Shown one piece after another: positions 12,126-33,138 of a stretch of DNA of 64,000 nt. The stretch's first letter is position 1. Each line of letters begins with the position of its first letter. The DNA comes from Henricia sp. BOLD:AAB3569. Lineage: Eukaryota > Echinodermata > Asteroidea > Spinulosida > Echinasteridae. A program made the translations under genes and the position numbers. The notes beneath the pieces were generated by a model that searched no databases, was not told where the DNA came from, and worked only from the letters and a program-made list of their open reading frames with translations. The stretch lies in assembly GCA_037783545.1 (NCBI GenBank), contig JBBELK010000454.1:1488001-1552000 (forward strand), given 5' to 3'.

Positions 12126-13898
12126 CTTGCGTTTCAGGGAACATGAAATCTGTTTATAAACGAGGATATGCAATTTACGGAGAGAAAGACATGGCCACTG
12201 TGTGATATGTGAACAAACATAGACAATTTTCAGCCAGTTTTATATGTTTTGGGCACAATTCTTTCCGTTTTAATCATCAAACTAGCATGAGGTGCTGTGT
12301 ACATTTATGGTAATTTTGCCCCTGAATGAACCACGGATATTATGTCATGGCTAGACAAAAAACTTGGGGCAGACCCAAGGCGACTTAGGGAAGATAATCG
12401 AAAGCACCTAGAAAAAAATATTTTCATACCGTTAACAGCGCCCCCTACGGCTTAACTTGGACTGCATGTCTCACACGCTCTTTGGAAAGAAACAAATATC
12501 TATCACAATATCCCCAAAACATCCTACAAGTCTTACCTTCCGTGTTACGATTTTACGATGCATACGACAGAAATAAAACCCACTTTGTGTCCGGTTTTCG
12601 CCGAAGCAGACGTTTTGGAGCAAAGTCAGTATCCGGTTAGTCGGGTGGGGTTTTTGGCTAAACAGTATGCGGATTGGAAGACGTCTGGCAACTTGACCAC
12701 TCGTCTGTCATGACATTTGAACTATAGAGGGCGCTATATAGACAACGCGGTCGTAGATGGATGGAAATGTCAGAGTGTGGCGTTTTGCCACAGTTTATGC
12801 CATGGTTCTAAACATTCATCAGTTGTCTTTGACTTTCATTGCAAAAACGGTTAAAAGTACTCTAAATGACATGATTATAGATGTAGGAATTGTGCGTCCA
12901 ACTCCCGTTCGTTAACGACATACCTATGATTATCTCTCAATTTAGGCGAAGTTTGGAGCAAGAAACCGAACACCATCTTGAAAATCATGAATATGCCGAT
13001 TTGTTTTTGAATTCGTCCCAAACGTTTAAAAGCAGACCGACAGCTAAGCTTGTATGCCCAAGTATTAAAGTTTAAAAAACACGAAACGAGTAAAAAAAAA
13101 AATGCGTTATTTAAATTATATTCAGTAATTTTTATTTTAATCATTTCTTTTTTTCACAAACGTGTTTATATAATACTATATTTGACAAGGTGTATTTATG
13201 TGAACTGTGCACCGATGTACAAAAGAAAACTATCATTATTGTTTGACATAAACATAAAATAACAACATAAATATTAAAAATGTAATAAATAATATACATC
13301 GTCAATTCTTGGTCTAGTCTTTAAGGAAACAAAAAGGCATATTATGTAGGCCACATGCTTGTCTGAAATTTTGCGCATCTAAAATGGGCGCCATTTTAAC
13401 TCGGTGACCAAAACATTACATGTAGTTTGCACAACCTTTCGTTTTTAATTTGCGAATAGAAAGAAAAACCATTTCTGCAAAATTGAACATTTATATCCAC
13501 ACAATTTGTGATAATTTTATAATATTATGCAAACCTTTTGTTTATGTGCAAAACTTGGTTATGAATGACGATCATTCAATAATTTCGTCTTTTACATCGA
13601 TGTTTCATATGATGACTGTGATTGGTTCATTTCACGGATTACGTCACTCAATTTTATCAGCAATTGGACATGTTTAGACTTTCTAAATTTTATACAAAAG
13701 ACATGCAAATTTTGGGTTTAAGAAACCAACCAAACTCTTCTCAGAATGAGCGGATTGTATTATACTTTTTATCCGTTTATAACACCTTTTATCAATTTTC
13801 CCAGGCCACTGTAACCAAAATATGAATATTCAGACAATAAAATGCACCAATCAGAAACGTGGAAAGTTCAACGCCCATTCCCCACCGCCAATGATTGG
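12126..13898. other. Intergenic stretch between the metallophosphoesterase and VAX genes
   Basis: No supported exon. The part near 12540-12770 is the likely metallophosphoesterase promoter or 5' UTR by position. The stretch from 13050 to 13800 is AT-rich and without recognised features. Confidence 0.45.
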
Positions 13899-16800
13899 CT
13901 ACCATGACGGCAAGCGGTTGTGTCTAGGACTGACTGGACCAACAGAGGGCGCTACTGACACGTCACGGTTGTGCAGCAATCTGAGGATGTTGCAAGCGGC
14001 GAAACTTTCGGCATTTTTCTCCTGGAATTCGGCGGCACGACACTGTTCCCTCTTGAACTTGGTCCGGCGATTCTGGTACCACACCTTCACCTTAAGAAAG
14101 AAAAGGAAACAAATTAATAAAACGGACTTGAGTGAGAGGCATCCTCTGTTGGATGCTTACTCAGGCGGTGATTGCATTTTTTGGAATTTTGTTTTTGGCC
14201 TGGGCCGATTTTTAATATAAAATCTATGTAATATTTATTTATATAAAATTCATTTAATTTTTAATAGAAGGTTATTTTATTTTGTACTTTCCCGACATAA
14301 ATTTGTTAACAATGTATACTCTTTCACAAAACACTACGAAAAAGCTCTTAGTGTGTTCGGTTGGGAACGGAACCCACGACTTCCTACAAACTCGGCAGAC
14401 GTCTTAACCACTCGACCACCGTGTTAACAGGTGTCAAATGGATGGTTCTAATAAATAATTGTTAGTATTCGGAAACTAAGAAAGGCTACTGCAAGTGCGG
14501 CTATCATAGCCTTTAAACTCCAAGCGTTTCGTGGAAAAGTTGCAGAGTTTTCTAGTTATGTTTAATTAAGTATTTTGAAATGAAAGAAAAAATTGTGTTT
14601 TTCTTGTTACCTGTATTTCTGTGAGGTCGAGGTTTTTAGCAAGCTGGGCTCGATCCCTCCCAACCATGTACTGGTTGCTCTTAAACTCCTTCTCAAGTCG
14701 CTCTAGCTGATGCAATGTGAAGCTTGTCCGCGCTCTCTTGGGTCGATCGAGATCGAGCGCCTTGGGAAAGACCATCTCCCGGGATTGTCCGTTTTGATCT
14801 GTTGGAGAAAAAAATCACAGATTATAAGGTAAATAACCAACAACAATGTCAACGCAGGAAAAAAAGCTGAAAAGAAAAAACGGCAGCAGTAGAGTCGGTG
14901 GTTCAATGTTCAGAGCCATGGCCGCGGTTATGTCACGTTTTGGCTCTCTATACATTACCGGTAACAAGGGCTGTAACAAAATTGTGACAGAATGCACAAT
15001 AACAAATAACTAAAGAACAATGTGTAATACAATGAATAAAACATTATTATACATGTAACAGCAAATTGGTTATTGGCAGTCTCGTTTCAAATGCTGAGCC
15101 ATTGTGTTACGTTGCGCGTCTTTTCTTTTGCAAATTTTATCACAAAATAAATCACTGAGACCCTAATTATTTTTTGATGCCAGTTTCAAATTCCTCTGTA
15201 GGCCGACTTTAAAATAATTTTTGAAATTTCGAATCCATAAATAGCCGATGAAATAAATAAACAAATACAAATCCCGCGCCAACAATCACTGCCAAACCAC
15301 ATCCATTTTCTCCGCCTTTCCTTTCTCTAATATTTTCTTGACAACTCTCCATACGAAAAGGCTGACAGTTCCTCGGTTTTTTAATATCATTATCCCTTCA
15401 TTACTAATCCTATACTAATCCCCACGTCAATCTGTGAGATAAAGTCAATGCCCTCGGGTGTAACGTGTCAATTCATCGATCTTCCCCGTCAATCAAACCC
15501 GTGCCTCGGAGAGCTTTGTTACCCCGGTCGTGACAGATTTTCAGCACCATATTTTTTCGGAGTCAAAAATAATGAACTAGTCCTGTCATTATCGAATCTT
15601 CTTAATTAGTGGGCCGTCCTCTTCTAATTAATCGCTTAATCATCCCCAAAAGCCACAATAATTACAGTGATTATGCGATATAATTAGCGATCATTACGGA
15701 CCGTGTGTTGTGCGAGCGTGCCATTATTTTGGTGGTTTGTTTTTTGGTCTTGTTCGCGCCCAAACTTAATCTCTGTTTATTGATTGGTCATTTGGGGGTT
15801 GGCATGACAACCGTTGTTGAGGGCACAGAGGCTTTTATGAAGGGAGACGGAAGAAACATATGTCATCTTAATTTGGTCTTTGTGTGGCAAATGCAGAAAA
15901 TATGGCGCGAAAAAGAACCATATCCTCGTTCTGAGTGCTTTAGTTTGACTTGATAGAAATTGACAACAGTCATACAGGAAACTGGTTTTGGAGTAAAATA
16001 AAACTAATATTATGTTTTAGGGAGTATGATACATTCACATCAAAAATAATAATTGTATACTTTCTTGTACATGTGTTATCTTGTAAATTTAAATGCAATT
16101 CCGTCCTCGGGCTACGAAATTTTAATAAAACCGATAAACCAATAATTATGGATAATATGGCCGATACGCTATGGATTATATACTTTTCGGCTTCAATCAT
16201 TTTGGTTGGAAAACGACTTACTGTTATCATTAGCAAGAACGTCAAAAGTCTTAACTTATCTTTTAGCAAAAGCAGGGCAAAACGTTACCGAATGAATTGT
16301 TCTAACATTATTTTGGCTGTTTATGTGTAAGATATTATATAATAATTTTAAAGGTGATGTTTTATTTCTTAATTTTATGAAAAATTGATTTCGTTTGTTC
16401 CCAAACTCAGCTGAACTTATATTTTAAAACTATGCTTATTCCCTTAAGGTTCGAGTTAACGACAACAAAATAACCGTTACGACAAATACTAACGGAAAAC
16501 AAGACATTCGACAGCAATAATAAGGCAGCGTATTATGAAAACGAACTTGGTATATACCAAATACGCGTGCATTAGGCACGTAAAAACCCAGGAAATATAA
16601 TAAGTTTACTTGTTTCTGTAATTCTGAACCTCTCAAAAAGGCATATCTCAAATGCTAAGTTATATCACTGAAAAATACATTTCCAAGTTTAAAGGCCTAG
16701 TGTATCATTATTTGTGTATCATGGATTTCCAACAGCCGACTGCATCTATGGAACTACAATTTCTTGGAATTATGCTCAAACTCCCTTTGCCTAATTGTAT

Positions 16801-17572
16801 ACACAAGACTGCCATTCCAGGAAATAATTTAGGCATTATCTGCAAAATTAAATATACACTGGTCCATTGCAATAAAACGAAATCTGGAGAATACACAACC
16901 TGTTATGTCAAAGAAGAAATCCGTTCCCGCCAAAATTGTAAAAAACTAAACCGCGTCTAAATCACGAATCAGACGAACTCAAAATGTACAACAATTTAGT
17001 GGGTATTATTATTATAAGCTCGTTGCAAATTTCATTGTGCCGATACTAAACAACTTTTTACGGAGAATTTCTTTAAAATACATTACTAGGAAAGACAATT
17101 ATTTTTTTAAATGTTTTTCAGACATACCTTGGAATGTTAACACCCTGCAGTACGAAGGCGTGTCCCCTGGCGATTCACTCCCCGTGGACTCTGGAGTCGC
17201 GTCCCGCCTCGACGAGCCGGTGGTCTTCGGTTCTCCATACGGGCCCTGCGCGTCGATTGACGGTCGACTTCTGTCGTCTCGCACGGTCCTTTCAGTCTCA
17301 CCTGGCCGGTCTACCTGGCTACTTTTTTCTCGACAAACAGTTCGTCTTTTCGGCGACTTTAATGCTTCTGCCGGATGTGACGATGGCGAGGTGGTGCCGT
17401 ATTTGCCCGGCGAGTGCGTCTGTTCGGCGAATGGCGGAGTTAAGGGGTGGTACACGGGCGGAACTCGGTACATGGGGTACTGCTGGTATGGGTGACTGTA
17501 TGGGTGCATTTTGTCAAAAATGTTGTACGGGTGATCGTACGGAGACCAAAAAGGTGGTGCATACAGAGCCAT
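13899..17572 (-). CDS. VAX: VAX-type homeodomain transcription factor, 274 residues
   Basis: VAX proteins pattern the anterior neural and eye region in vertebrates; the role here is unknown. Exons: 17572-17128, 14798-14611 and 14090-13899. The homeodomain spans residues 168-227, with W48-Y49-Q50-N51, and is split by an intron between positions 44 and 45. Three marks outside the core identify VAX rather than EMX or [20 protein letters not shown] before it (vertebrate VAX has a similar YCRRILVRD-type stretch), [12 protein letters not shown] leading into it, and CNILRLL (244-250) after it (vertebrate CSVLRLL). The N-terminal 45 residues are rich in Tyr, His and Pro. M17572 is the first ATG in an otherwise open frame. 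Position 49 is Tyr rather than the usual Phe. The C-terminus is short compared with vertebrate VAX1. Confidence 0.93.
14340..14430 (-). repeat. tRNA-derived SINE, copy in VAX intron 2
   Basis: On the minus strand the sequence reads GGTCGAGTGGTTAAGACG (box A) and, further on, GTGGGTTCCGTTCCC (degraded box B), followed by a tail shared with the better preserved copy at 28115-28185. The family has a Ser/Leu-like tRNA head. Confidence 0.7.
15400..15690. promoter_or_regulatory. Homeodomain-site cluster in VAX intron 1, candidate enhancer
   Basis: Within about 290 bp there are two OTX/bicoid-type TAATCC sites (15405-15410 and 15416-15421) and three TAATTA sites (15603-15608, 15625-15630 and 15681-15686), with further TAAT cores between them. 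The segment lacks repeats and is less AT-biased than the rest of the intron. Enhancer function is inferred from site clustering only. Confidence 0.4.
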
Positions 17573-17869
17573 TGAGTTGTGCAATTCGACTATTTTCTTA
17601 TAGCGATGAGCGGCAGTGTTGTGCGGTGCGTAGCTCGCGATGGCTAAATCGGTAATGAGACACGTAATCAAGGTAGTGCGCAATAATGCCAACTTTCTCT
17701 ATTTTTATTTCCCTCTCTTTTCTTTCTTGAAAAACAAAATCGCATTATTAATAATGAAAGACGCTGCCTTGCGACCTGCAGCGCGCAGACTGCCTGACGT
17801 GTTTCACCCTAAGAGGGCGGGCTTCACCGCGGGACGTCTTTCAGCGCGCGCCACAGTCCCCCGCTAAGT

Positions 17870-17890
17870 TGATTGACAGCCTGTCAATTA
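17870..17890. promoter_or_regulatory. Inverted pair of PBX-MEIS-type sites upstream of VAX
   Basis: TGATTGACAG at 17870-17879 is the canonical PBX-MEIS/PREP decamer. After one base comes CTGTCAATTA (17881-17890), nearly its reverse complement. The pair lies about 300 bp upstream of the VAX ATG in a CpG-rich, repeat-poor block. TALE binding is inferred from the motif. Confidence 0.5.
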
Positions 17891-18164
17891 TCATGGTCTG
17901 TTATGATCCGTGTCACAGGAGGAACAACCTGATTAGCTCGCTGGCCTTTCAGTGTCCCCGTCTTTCACTGTAAACTGTCTTGCTGAGTTTTTGGTGCGTT
18001 AGTAGGGCTACTAACGTAGCACTATTACACAACGGACGTCATAAGAAGGATAGCTCATTTGACAAGTACCTTGGACAGCCGTACGCCGTGGCCAGAGATA
18101 AACTTGTTTTCGGTGCTGGCAATGACCATAAAAAAAAGAATATTGTTCTTTCTCGAGTTTCAAA

Positions 18165-18308
18165 GGCTCTTTGTAAGTATCCAAAGTTACTGGGTCTAAA
18201 CTAAAACCAGTGAACTACTTCCCTGCGATTTAGAAATGGACGTTTCAGATTACCAGCAAATGTTTGGACCATTTACCCTGACAACTGACGTCACACTTTA
18301 TTAGTCTA
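18165..18308. mobile_element. Foldback MITE of the TAGACTACTAAAGTG family, 5'-truncated copy
   Basis: The sequence from TACTGGGTCTA through CACACTTTATTAGTCTA matches the copies at 6968-7136 and 26437-26604. The left terminal repeat is degraded. Confidence 0.65.
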
Positions 18309-19042
18309 CGAGTCTCAAAGCCTTTGCTTATTTTTATGTAAATTTACTCAGTGGTATTTCCAGGAAAAGGATGGGACCGTGCCATTTTCCTTTTAACTTT
18401 GACAATTTTCTTGCACAATGACAACTTTCCGTAAACTTTGCATCATATTTATTTCGTCAATCCCTTGAAAAACCTTTTAAAAATGTTTTGGTCAAACTAT
18501 TCGGTCGCGTGTATTTCATTCCAAAAATGTCAAGATAATCGTGCAGTTGGAATGCTGAACACGTACTGTGACATCCTTACAATGACCGTATAAAAACGAT
18601 CTCGGGCGATGACCTTCTAATATCTGCTAATCCGAGAAACAAGACTTTTCTTCCCCGAATCCCCACCGTGACGCAACAAAGGCTCCGACACGTCAGTCAT
18701 CCTGTCAGCTCATTTTGGAGAAACCCCGGGTGCTCCTCCCTCGACTGTCCAACGAAAGAATGAAAATGGCCAATTCAATGTCCACTGCCTAATGACCGTC
18801 AATTGTCCGTTTTTGATCTCCCCTTCAACACGTCAACCGCTAATTGGCAGTGACTGGTCATGTCATTCACGGCGCCCTCAACGTCAGGCAAAGATAATTA
18901 TTTTTGGCCTTTTTGAAACATGGCCTCGCCCTTCGCTGTATATTAAAAGTACTGCTTGTTTTTTAATTCATTTCACAAATTTCTTAGAAAATCGATGGTC
19001 GTCTATCTGAATATGACAGAACCGAGTAAACGTTTTAAAAAA

Positions 19043-19392
19043 AGGGTTGTCTGACTCTGTACGCTTCTCGTAAGTCGCCATCTTTTGCAGTTGGGCGCTC
19101 GGACTTGAGAGTGTGGGTCATCAGGACACAACCATTTGTACATAACAGCGTTTGGGAGTCGGGAAACAAGGCATCAATCTTGACGTCATCCATGCCATCG
19201 TTGCATGGTGACGTCATCACCGCTTTCAAAATTTCAAATATGGCGCAGCACATAGTTGTAGAGTTTATCATCAAAATTAATTGACGTTGAAAAAAAGATT
19301 CTCCGATTCTCATGAAAGTTTTTGCACCGGGCAATACATCGATACTATTTTTGATTAAATTCGTCGATAACTTCAAACAAGTGTTGTCCCTT
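19043..19392 (-). mobile_element. TIR element of the AAGGGACAACACTTG family, truncated copy
   Basis: This segment is a diverged reverse complement of 30080-30457. The intact terminus CAAGTGTTGTCCCTT is at 19378-19392. The opposite terminus is lost near 19043. Confidence 0.7.
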
Positions 19393-20728
19393 CCTCAATT
19401 TTAGCATTTTTCGGCCTTTAATTTCTTTTGCGTTTTCTGCTGCAAATGATAGAAAGCATATTGTACAGTAGAAAACACACGACAAATCAAGGCCAGAAAA
19501 CATGAGAAATTAAAGTAAAATTTCGTTTTAGTCAGTAAATTTTCCCGGTCATTTTTATGAGCAGTGTCATATTTTTTGCACGTCTTTCTTGCATTTTGCA
19601 ATGAATGTAATTATTAAATTTCAAGGAGCCAATTTTTGTTGCGACAATGATTTCACAAGCGCTGGTCAGTTAATTTGGCAAATTAAACGCCTATAATGAA
19701 ACACAATGTCCGTCTTTATTTTTCAAAACACCGGGTAATAAGGATTTGCTCGAGCGACCCTCGACCAACAATTGCACGGGGCCCGCGAGGCGAACCACCC
19801 GGGCGCCGGACAGGCTCAGCCCCGCTGGGTGTACTAATGGTCGGAGTACCGCGATAATAGTAGAAATCCCGCTGTTTTGCAAGTTCGTCTCTTTTACAGC
19901 TCACAGTGGGACCAAAAGGAAATGTATTTCATTGTATTTTTGAGTAATTGGTTCCAAATTCCCGGGCAGCGGATTAACTTGGAATAAATGCGCATAAAAG
20001 ACGCTCGCTGCATAATACGGCAATTTTCCCAAGACCTCGTTTCTTTTCTCAATTTGTTTATTTCGCAAAGTGACTGACATATCATGGGAAAAAAATACAA
20101 CAGAGCACACAGCTGGCCCTATTAGTTCTTTCAGAGTGTTACGTCATCACCAATTCGCCGACGCCATTTTGTTTCCAGTACATGACGTCATTGTCTTAAA
20201 CGCGCTGTATCATTTGCAATGACCCAAAATTGTACTTAATGAGTTGACAAAAAAAATAATACCCATGTGTTGATAACAAGTCTCATCTTGCAAATGATAC
20301 ACTGGGCCCCCAACGACAAACTTCTTAAATAAATCGATACACCGACATGCCACTGTTTTTGTATAATCCCGTGTGTCTTTCGACCGTGTTTATAATTTCG
20401 TAAAATGAGCAAAATTGTGATAAATCCCTTCACCGAATGTAACATACTGGCAAAACAAATATAAAGACTGAATTATGAAATAATGATAACGATATTTTTA
20501 ACCAAAGTTGACATAGCAGGACGATATTTTTTACCAAAGTAAGGGATGTTGTTATAAATGATTGAAAGTGCTATACAAAAAACTGTGTACTATCTTGTGC
20601 TTCACCAAGTTAATTTTTTTTAAACTGGGAGACATTTTGAACCCAGACGTATTGGTTATATTTCCTAATTTTTAATAATGGATTTAACAGTATCAGAGAT
20701 GAATTTAGAAACACGAGAAAATTGCAAT

Positions 20729-20801
20729 GCCCCGACTGGGATTCGAACCCAAGTCCTTGGCATACATGACCAACTGCTCTACCAACTGAGCTATCTGGGC
20801 A
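20729..20801 (-). repeat. tRNA-like sequence, pseudogene or SINE head
   Basis: On the minus strand 73 nt fold much like a tRNA: acceptor arms GCCCAGA and TCGGGGC pair at six of seven positions, the D arm is GCTCAGTTGGTAGAGC, and the T arm contains GGTTCGAATCC. The anticodon arm gives only a GTTGG/CCAAG stem with a nine-base loop, not the normal seven, so I do not call it a working tRNA gene. Confidence 0.5.
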
Positions 20802-20858
20802 TCCCGTCAGAGCATCACAACAATCTCATTGACAGTATCCGTTCTTTGATTTATACCA

Positions 20859-21012
20859 AGCACAATATGTGGCAAAGGGACTCCACCTAACGCCCCTATT
20901 CCTCAACACACCCTCCCCCTAAAAACTGAATCGGTTAAAGGAATTCCTTGGATGTTTGAGACACAATAGGGGAACAATGGGGTGGGGAATACCCTATGCC
21001 ACATGTCATGCT
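20859..21012. mobile_element. MITE with AGCAC-ATAT-GGCAAAGG ends, copy 1
   Basis: Left end AGCACAATATGTGGCAAAGG and right end ATGCCACATGTCATGCT form an inverted repeat. The interior shares GAATTCCTTGGATGTTTGAG with the copy at 36484-36654. Confidence 0.75.
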
Positions 21013-21984
21013 GCATATGCTTTGATTCGCCTATGTACATTTATAATATATTCCACTTATTTACATAATAAACTCAATTGTGGACTATTGCATAAGTTGC
21101 AAATTATGGTGCAAAATTGGACAAAAATAGGGGAAATTATGGTTCAAAAAATGACCCACAATTTAAAAAAATGGAATTAACCCCCGTTCACATTATCGAT
21201 ATTGCACGCTTAATTCAGCATAATGCCTCTTTAAGTGCATCATAACACTGAACTTATAACTTGCTGCAACCAAATATTTAAAGTGAAGAACTGTTACACG
21301 TTAGAACAGTGAAGCACTGTTCTATTATTTCAAACTGTTTTAGGCCCAAAAAATTCCCTCTCTTCAGCTTTTTAACATAATAAAACTGATGTGTTTACAA
21401 CAGATGGACGCAGCACAGACGTGTAAGAAACAACTTTCGAATGACATAAATGCAATTTCTTTTTTACTAAAAGCACCAATTTCGCTTACTTCAAAACTGC
21501 TACTGTAACTGCATAGAAATGTGGGCACGATTGGGGGAAAAAATTGTGGGTTCAGACATCCTCTCTCCTTTTAAAGGACCATTACATTATTTGCAGTGAC
21601 CAAAAATGTTACTTTTGCGAGTTGACAAAGACATTTTTTAAACCTACTAAAAGTGCATGTACATGTATTTATTTAGAAAAAGGCGCATGCAAATGAACAA
21701 TATGCAAATGTGCAGTAATTCAGAGTTGTCATACTTTTGTTTTTCAAGGTACACGGTTATCCCATGATTACAAAAATCAAGTACTCGGTTCCAAAAATAC
21801 CCAAAATTTCCCAGGCCCAAACCAAAAATTGTTTTAACAGTGGCAAAGACGTTCTTTGCAATTTAAGTTTACAAAGTGAACTCACCCAGTGAAGGAATTT
21901 TGAAGAATGTGCGCTAAGATTAAACAATTAAAAAAGAAAAAGGCAGCATCCCTGATTTATGGTCGAATCATTGCCACGTTAACA

Positions 21985-31608
<9,624 letters not shown>

Positions 31609-31765
31609 TGGGATGCATGTGTCGCTACAAATTAAACAAAATTGTGATTTTACAGTTATTCTGGTTTAAAAATCACAAGCATTAAATTTTTCGGTATTTT
31701 TTTCGTATACATTGAACAAAGATTTTAAGGTAATTACCTCCTGGAATCAACACATAATGTAATTT

Positions 31766-32025
31766 TAAGATGTACTTCCCACTTGCACTTTTGTCGCAAA
31801 TGTTGCTTTTCTGTAGAAAAATCACGTTTTCTTCTTCAAAAATTGCCTTCAGTTAGTGCACAAGATAACCATTCACGCGCGCGCGCAGCGCCCTCTGTTG
31901 TCGCGCTTACGCACAGACCGCTCGCCGCGTCATTTTGTGCATTACTTTATGCAGTACTTTTATAATTTATTTATCTCAGAAATGCAACATTTGCGACGGA
32001 AGTGTCAGTGGGAAGTATATCTTAG
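31766..32025. mobile_element. TIR element just upstream of PI4K2
   Basis: AAGATGTACTTCCCACTTGC and GTCGCAAATGTTGC at the left are mirrored by GCAACATTTGCGAC and TCAGTGGGAAGTATATCTT at the right. The element is about 260 bp, with a CGCGCGCG run inside, and starts about 160 bp upstream of the PI4K2 ATG. Confidence 0.75.
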
Positions 32026-32469
32026 AATTGAATAAGCTATCGATTCCAATGTATAAATTTACCCAAATCCGTGTTCAATGCATATGAAAAAAATACCAAT
32101 TTTTCCATTTAAGTTTAAATAAAGCCATGTACTTTCGTATTTTAAATCCTGTTCATGTTCATCAGAGAAAATTGTGCAAAGAATTGAAAGATGGCACCAA
32201 AATATGAAAAATAATAGAGCATGATTTGTCCCAAATCATTCAAAGTACAATGTAGGTCAAAAGTTGCTGCAGACCTACATATTGCCAAATTGATAAGGAA
32301 TGATACAGTTACACTGTACTGTATATGTACAGTATTTCAAAGTCCATATCCTTAAAAGTAACTGATAAGTGATAAGAGTAACTGTGACGTTCGTAAGTTT
32401 ATCGTGAATAAAGTGGGGAAAATATTTACAGTTTACAGCATGCTATCTAAGGGGCATACACCTTGGTAA

Positions 32470-32568
32470 TACCGGGACAACTCGTAACTCAAACCAGGGA
32501 CAACTCGAACCTGGGACAACTCGAACCCCAAAAAAGACACCCTGGTCAACTCGTACCCATCCTCTTGC
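32470..32568. repeat. Short minisatellite of GGGACAACTCG units
   Basis: At least four degenerate copies of GGGACAACTCGAACC-like units occur head to tail. Related words recur near 35345-35395 and, inverted, at 35750-35772. Confidence 0.75.
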
Positions 32569-33138
32569 AACAGTGCCCCTTTAACGCACTCCCTAACTCC
32601 TGCGTTAGGGACTTGGACAAAAAATTCAAAGTTCGATTTTGATTGAAAATATCATCTCACATTACAGATTATTTTATGTTAATCCTAAAACAGCATTTAT
32701 CGCATAAATTGAGCAAGCGGTAGCCGAGATATGCGTCTTAGGAATCGGCCGTTTTCCCGCGAAATCGTGCGTGTAAACTGATTAGGAGAGAGCTCGAAGA
32801 ATGCGATGCAGTATGAAGCGCCCCCACAGTGACATATTGCGCCAAGCCAACGAAGATATCTTCAACTTCAAGTCTGATTAGTCTTAATTCAACACGGTTT
32901 CTCGTTTTGCGTTAAACTGAGTAATAAGCAATCAAATGCCAATGCGCCCTCACGTGGCAAGTGCGCGCCAAAATAACACTCATCCACAATGTACTGAACG
33001 TTTTTTGCATGTTGGCAGTACACGCGTACCGAAGCGTAAAAGGGACAGGAATAAAAAAAGTCACACATGTAATAATATGACTTAACACAAGTAATAATAT
33101 GGCTTTAATATCATAAGTCATAATTATGACTAAGGGCG

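Larger units (their letters stand above)
17900..21984. other. Intergenic stretch between VAX and PI4K2
   Basis: No supported gene. 18560-18910 is repeat-poor, with a TAATCC and two TAATT cores, and may be a distal VAX control element. The rest carries MITE copies and a tRNA-like sequence, listed separately. On the minus strand an AATAAA (21668-21673) lies about 310 nt past the PI4K2 stop and is a possible polyadenylation signal. Confidence 0.45.

Noticed and set aside
14340-14430. Functional tRNA-Ser or tRNA-Leu gene
   Set aside because: Box B is degraded, stems do not pair well, and the tail is shared with other SINE copies.
17037-17655. Long plus-strand reading frames at 17037-17495 and 17134-17655
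   Set aside because: They lie antisense to VAX exon 1, whose minus-strand frame carries family-specific sequence; the plus-strand products show no motifs.
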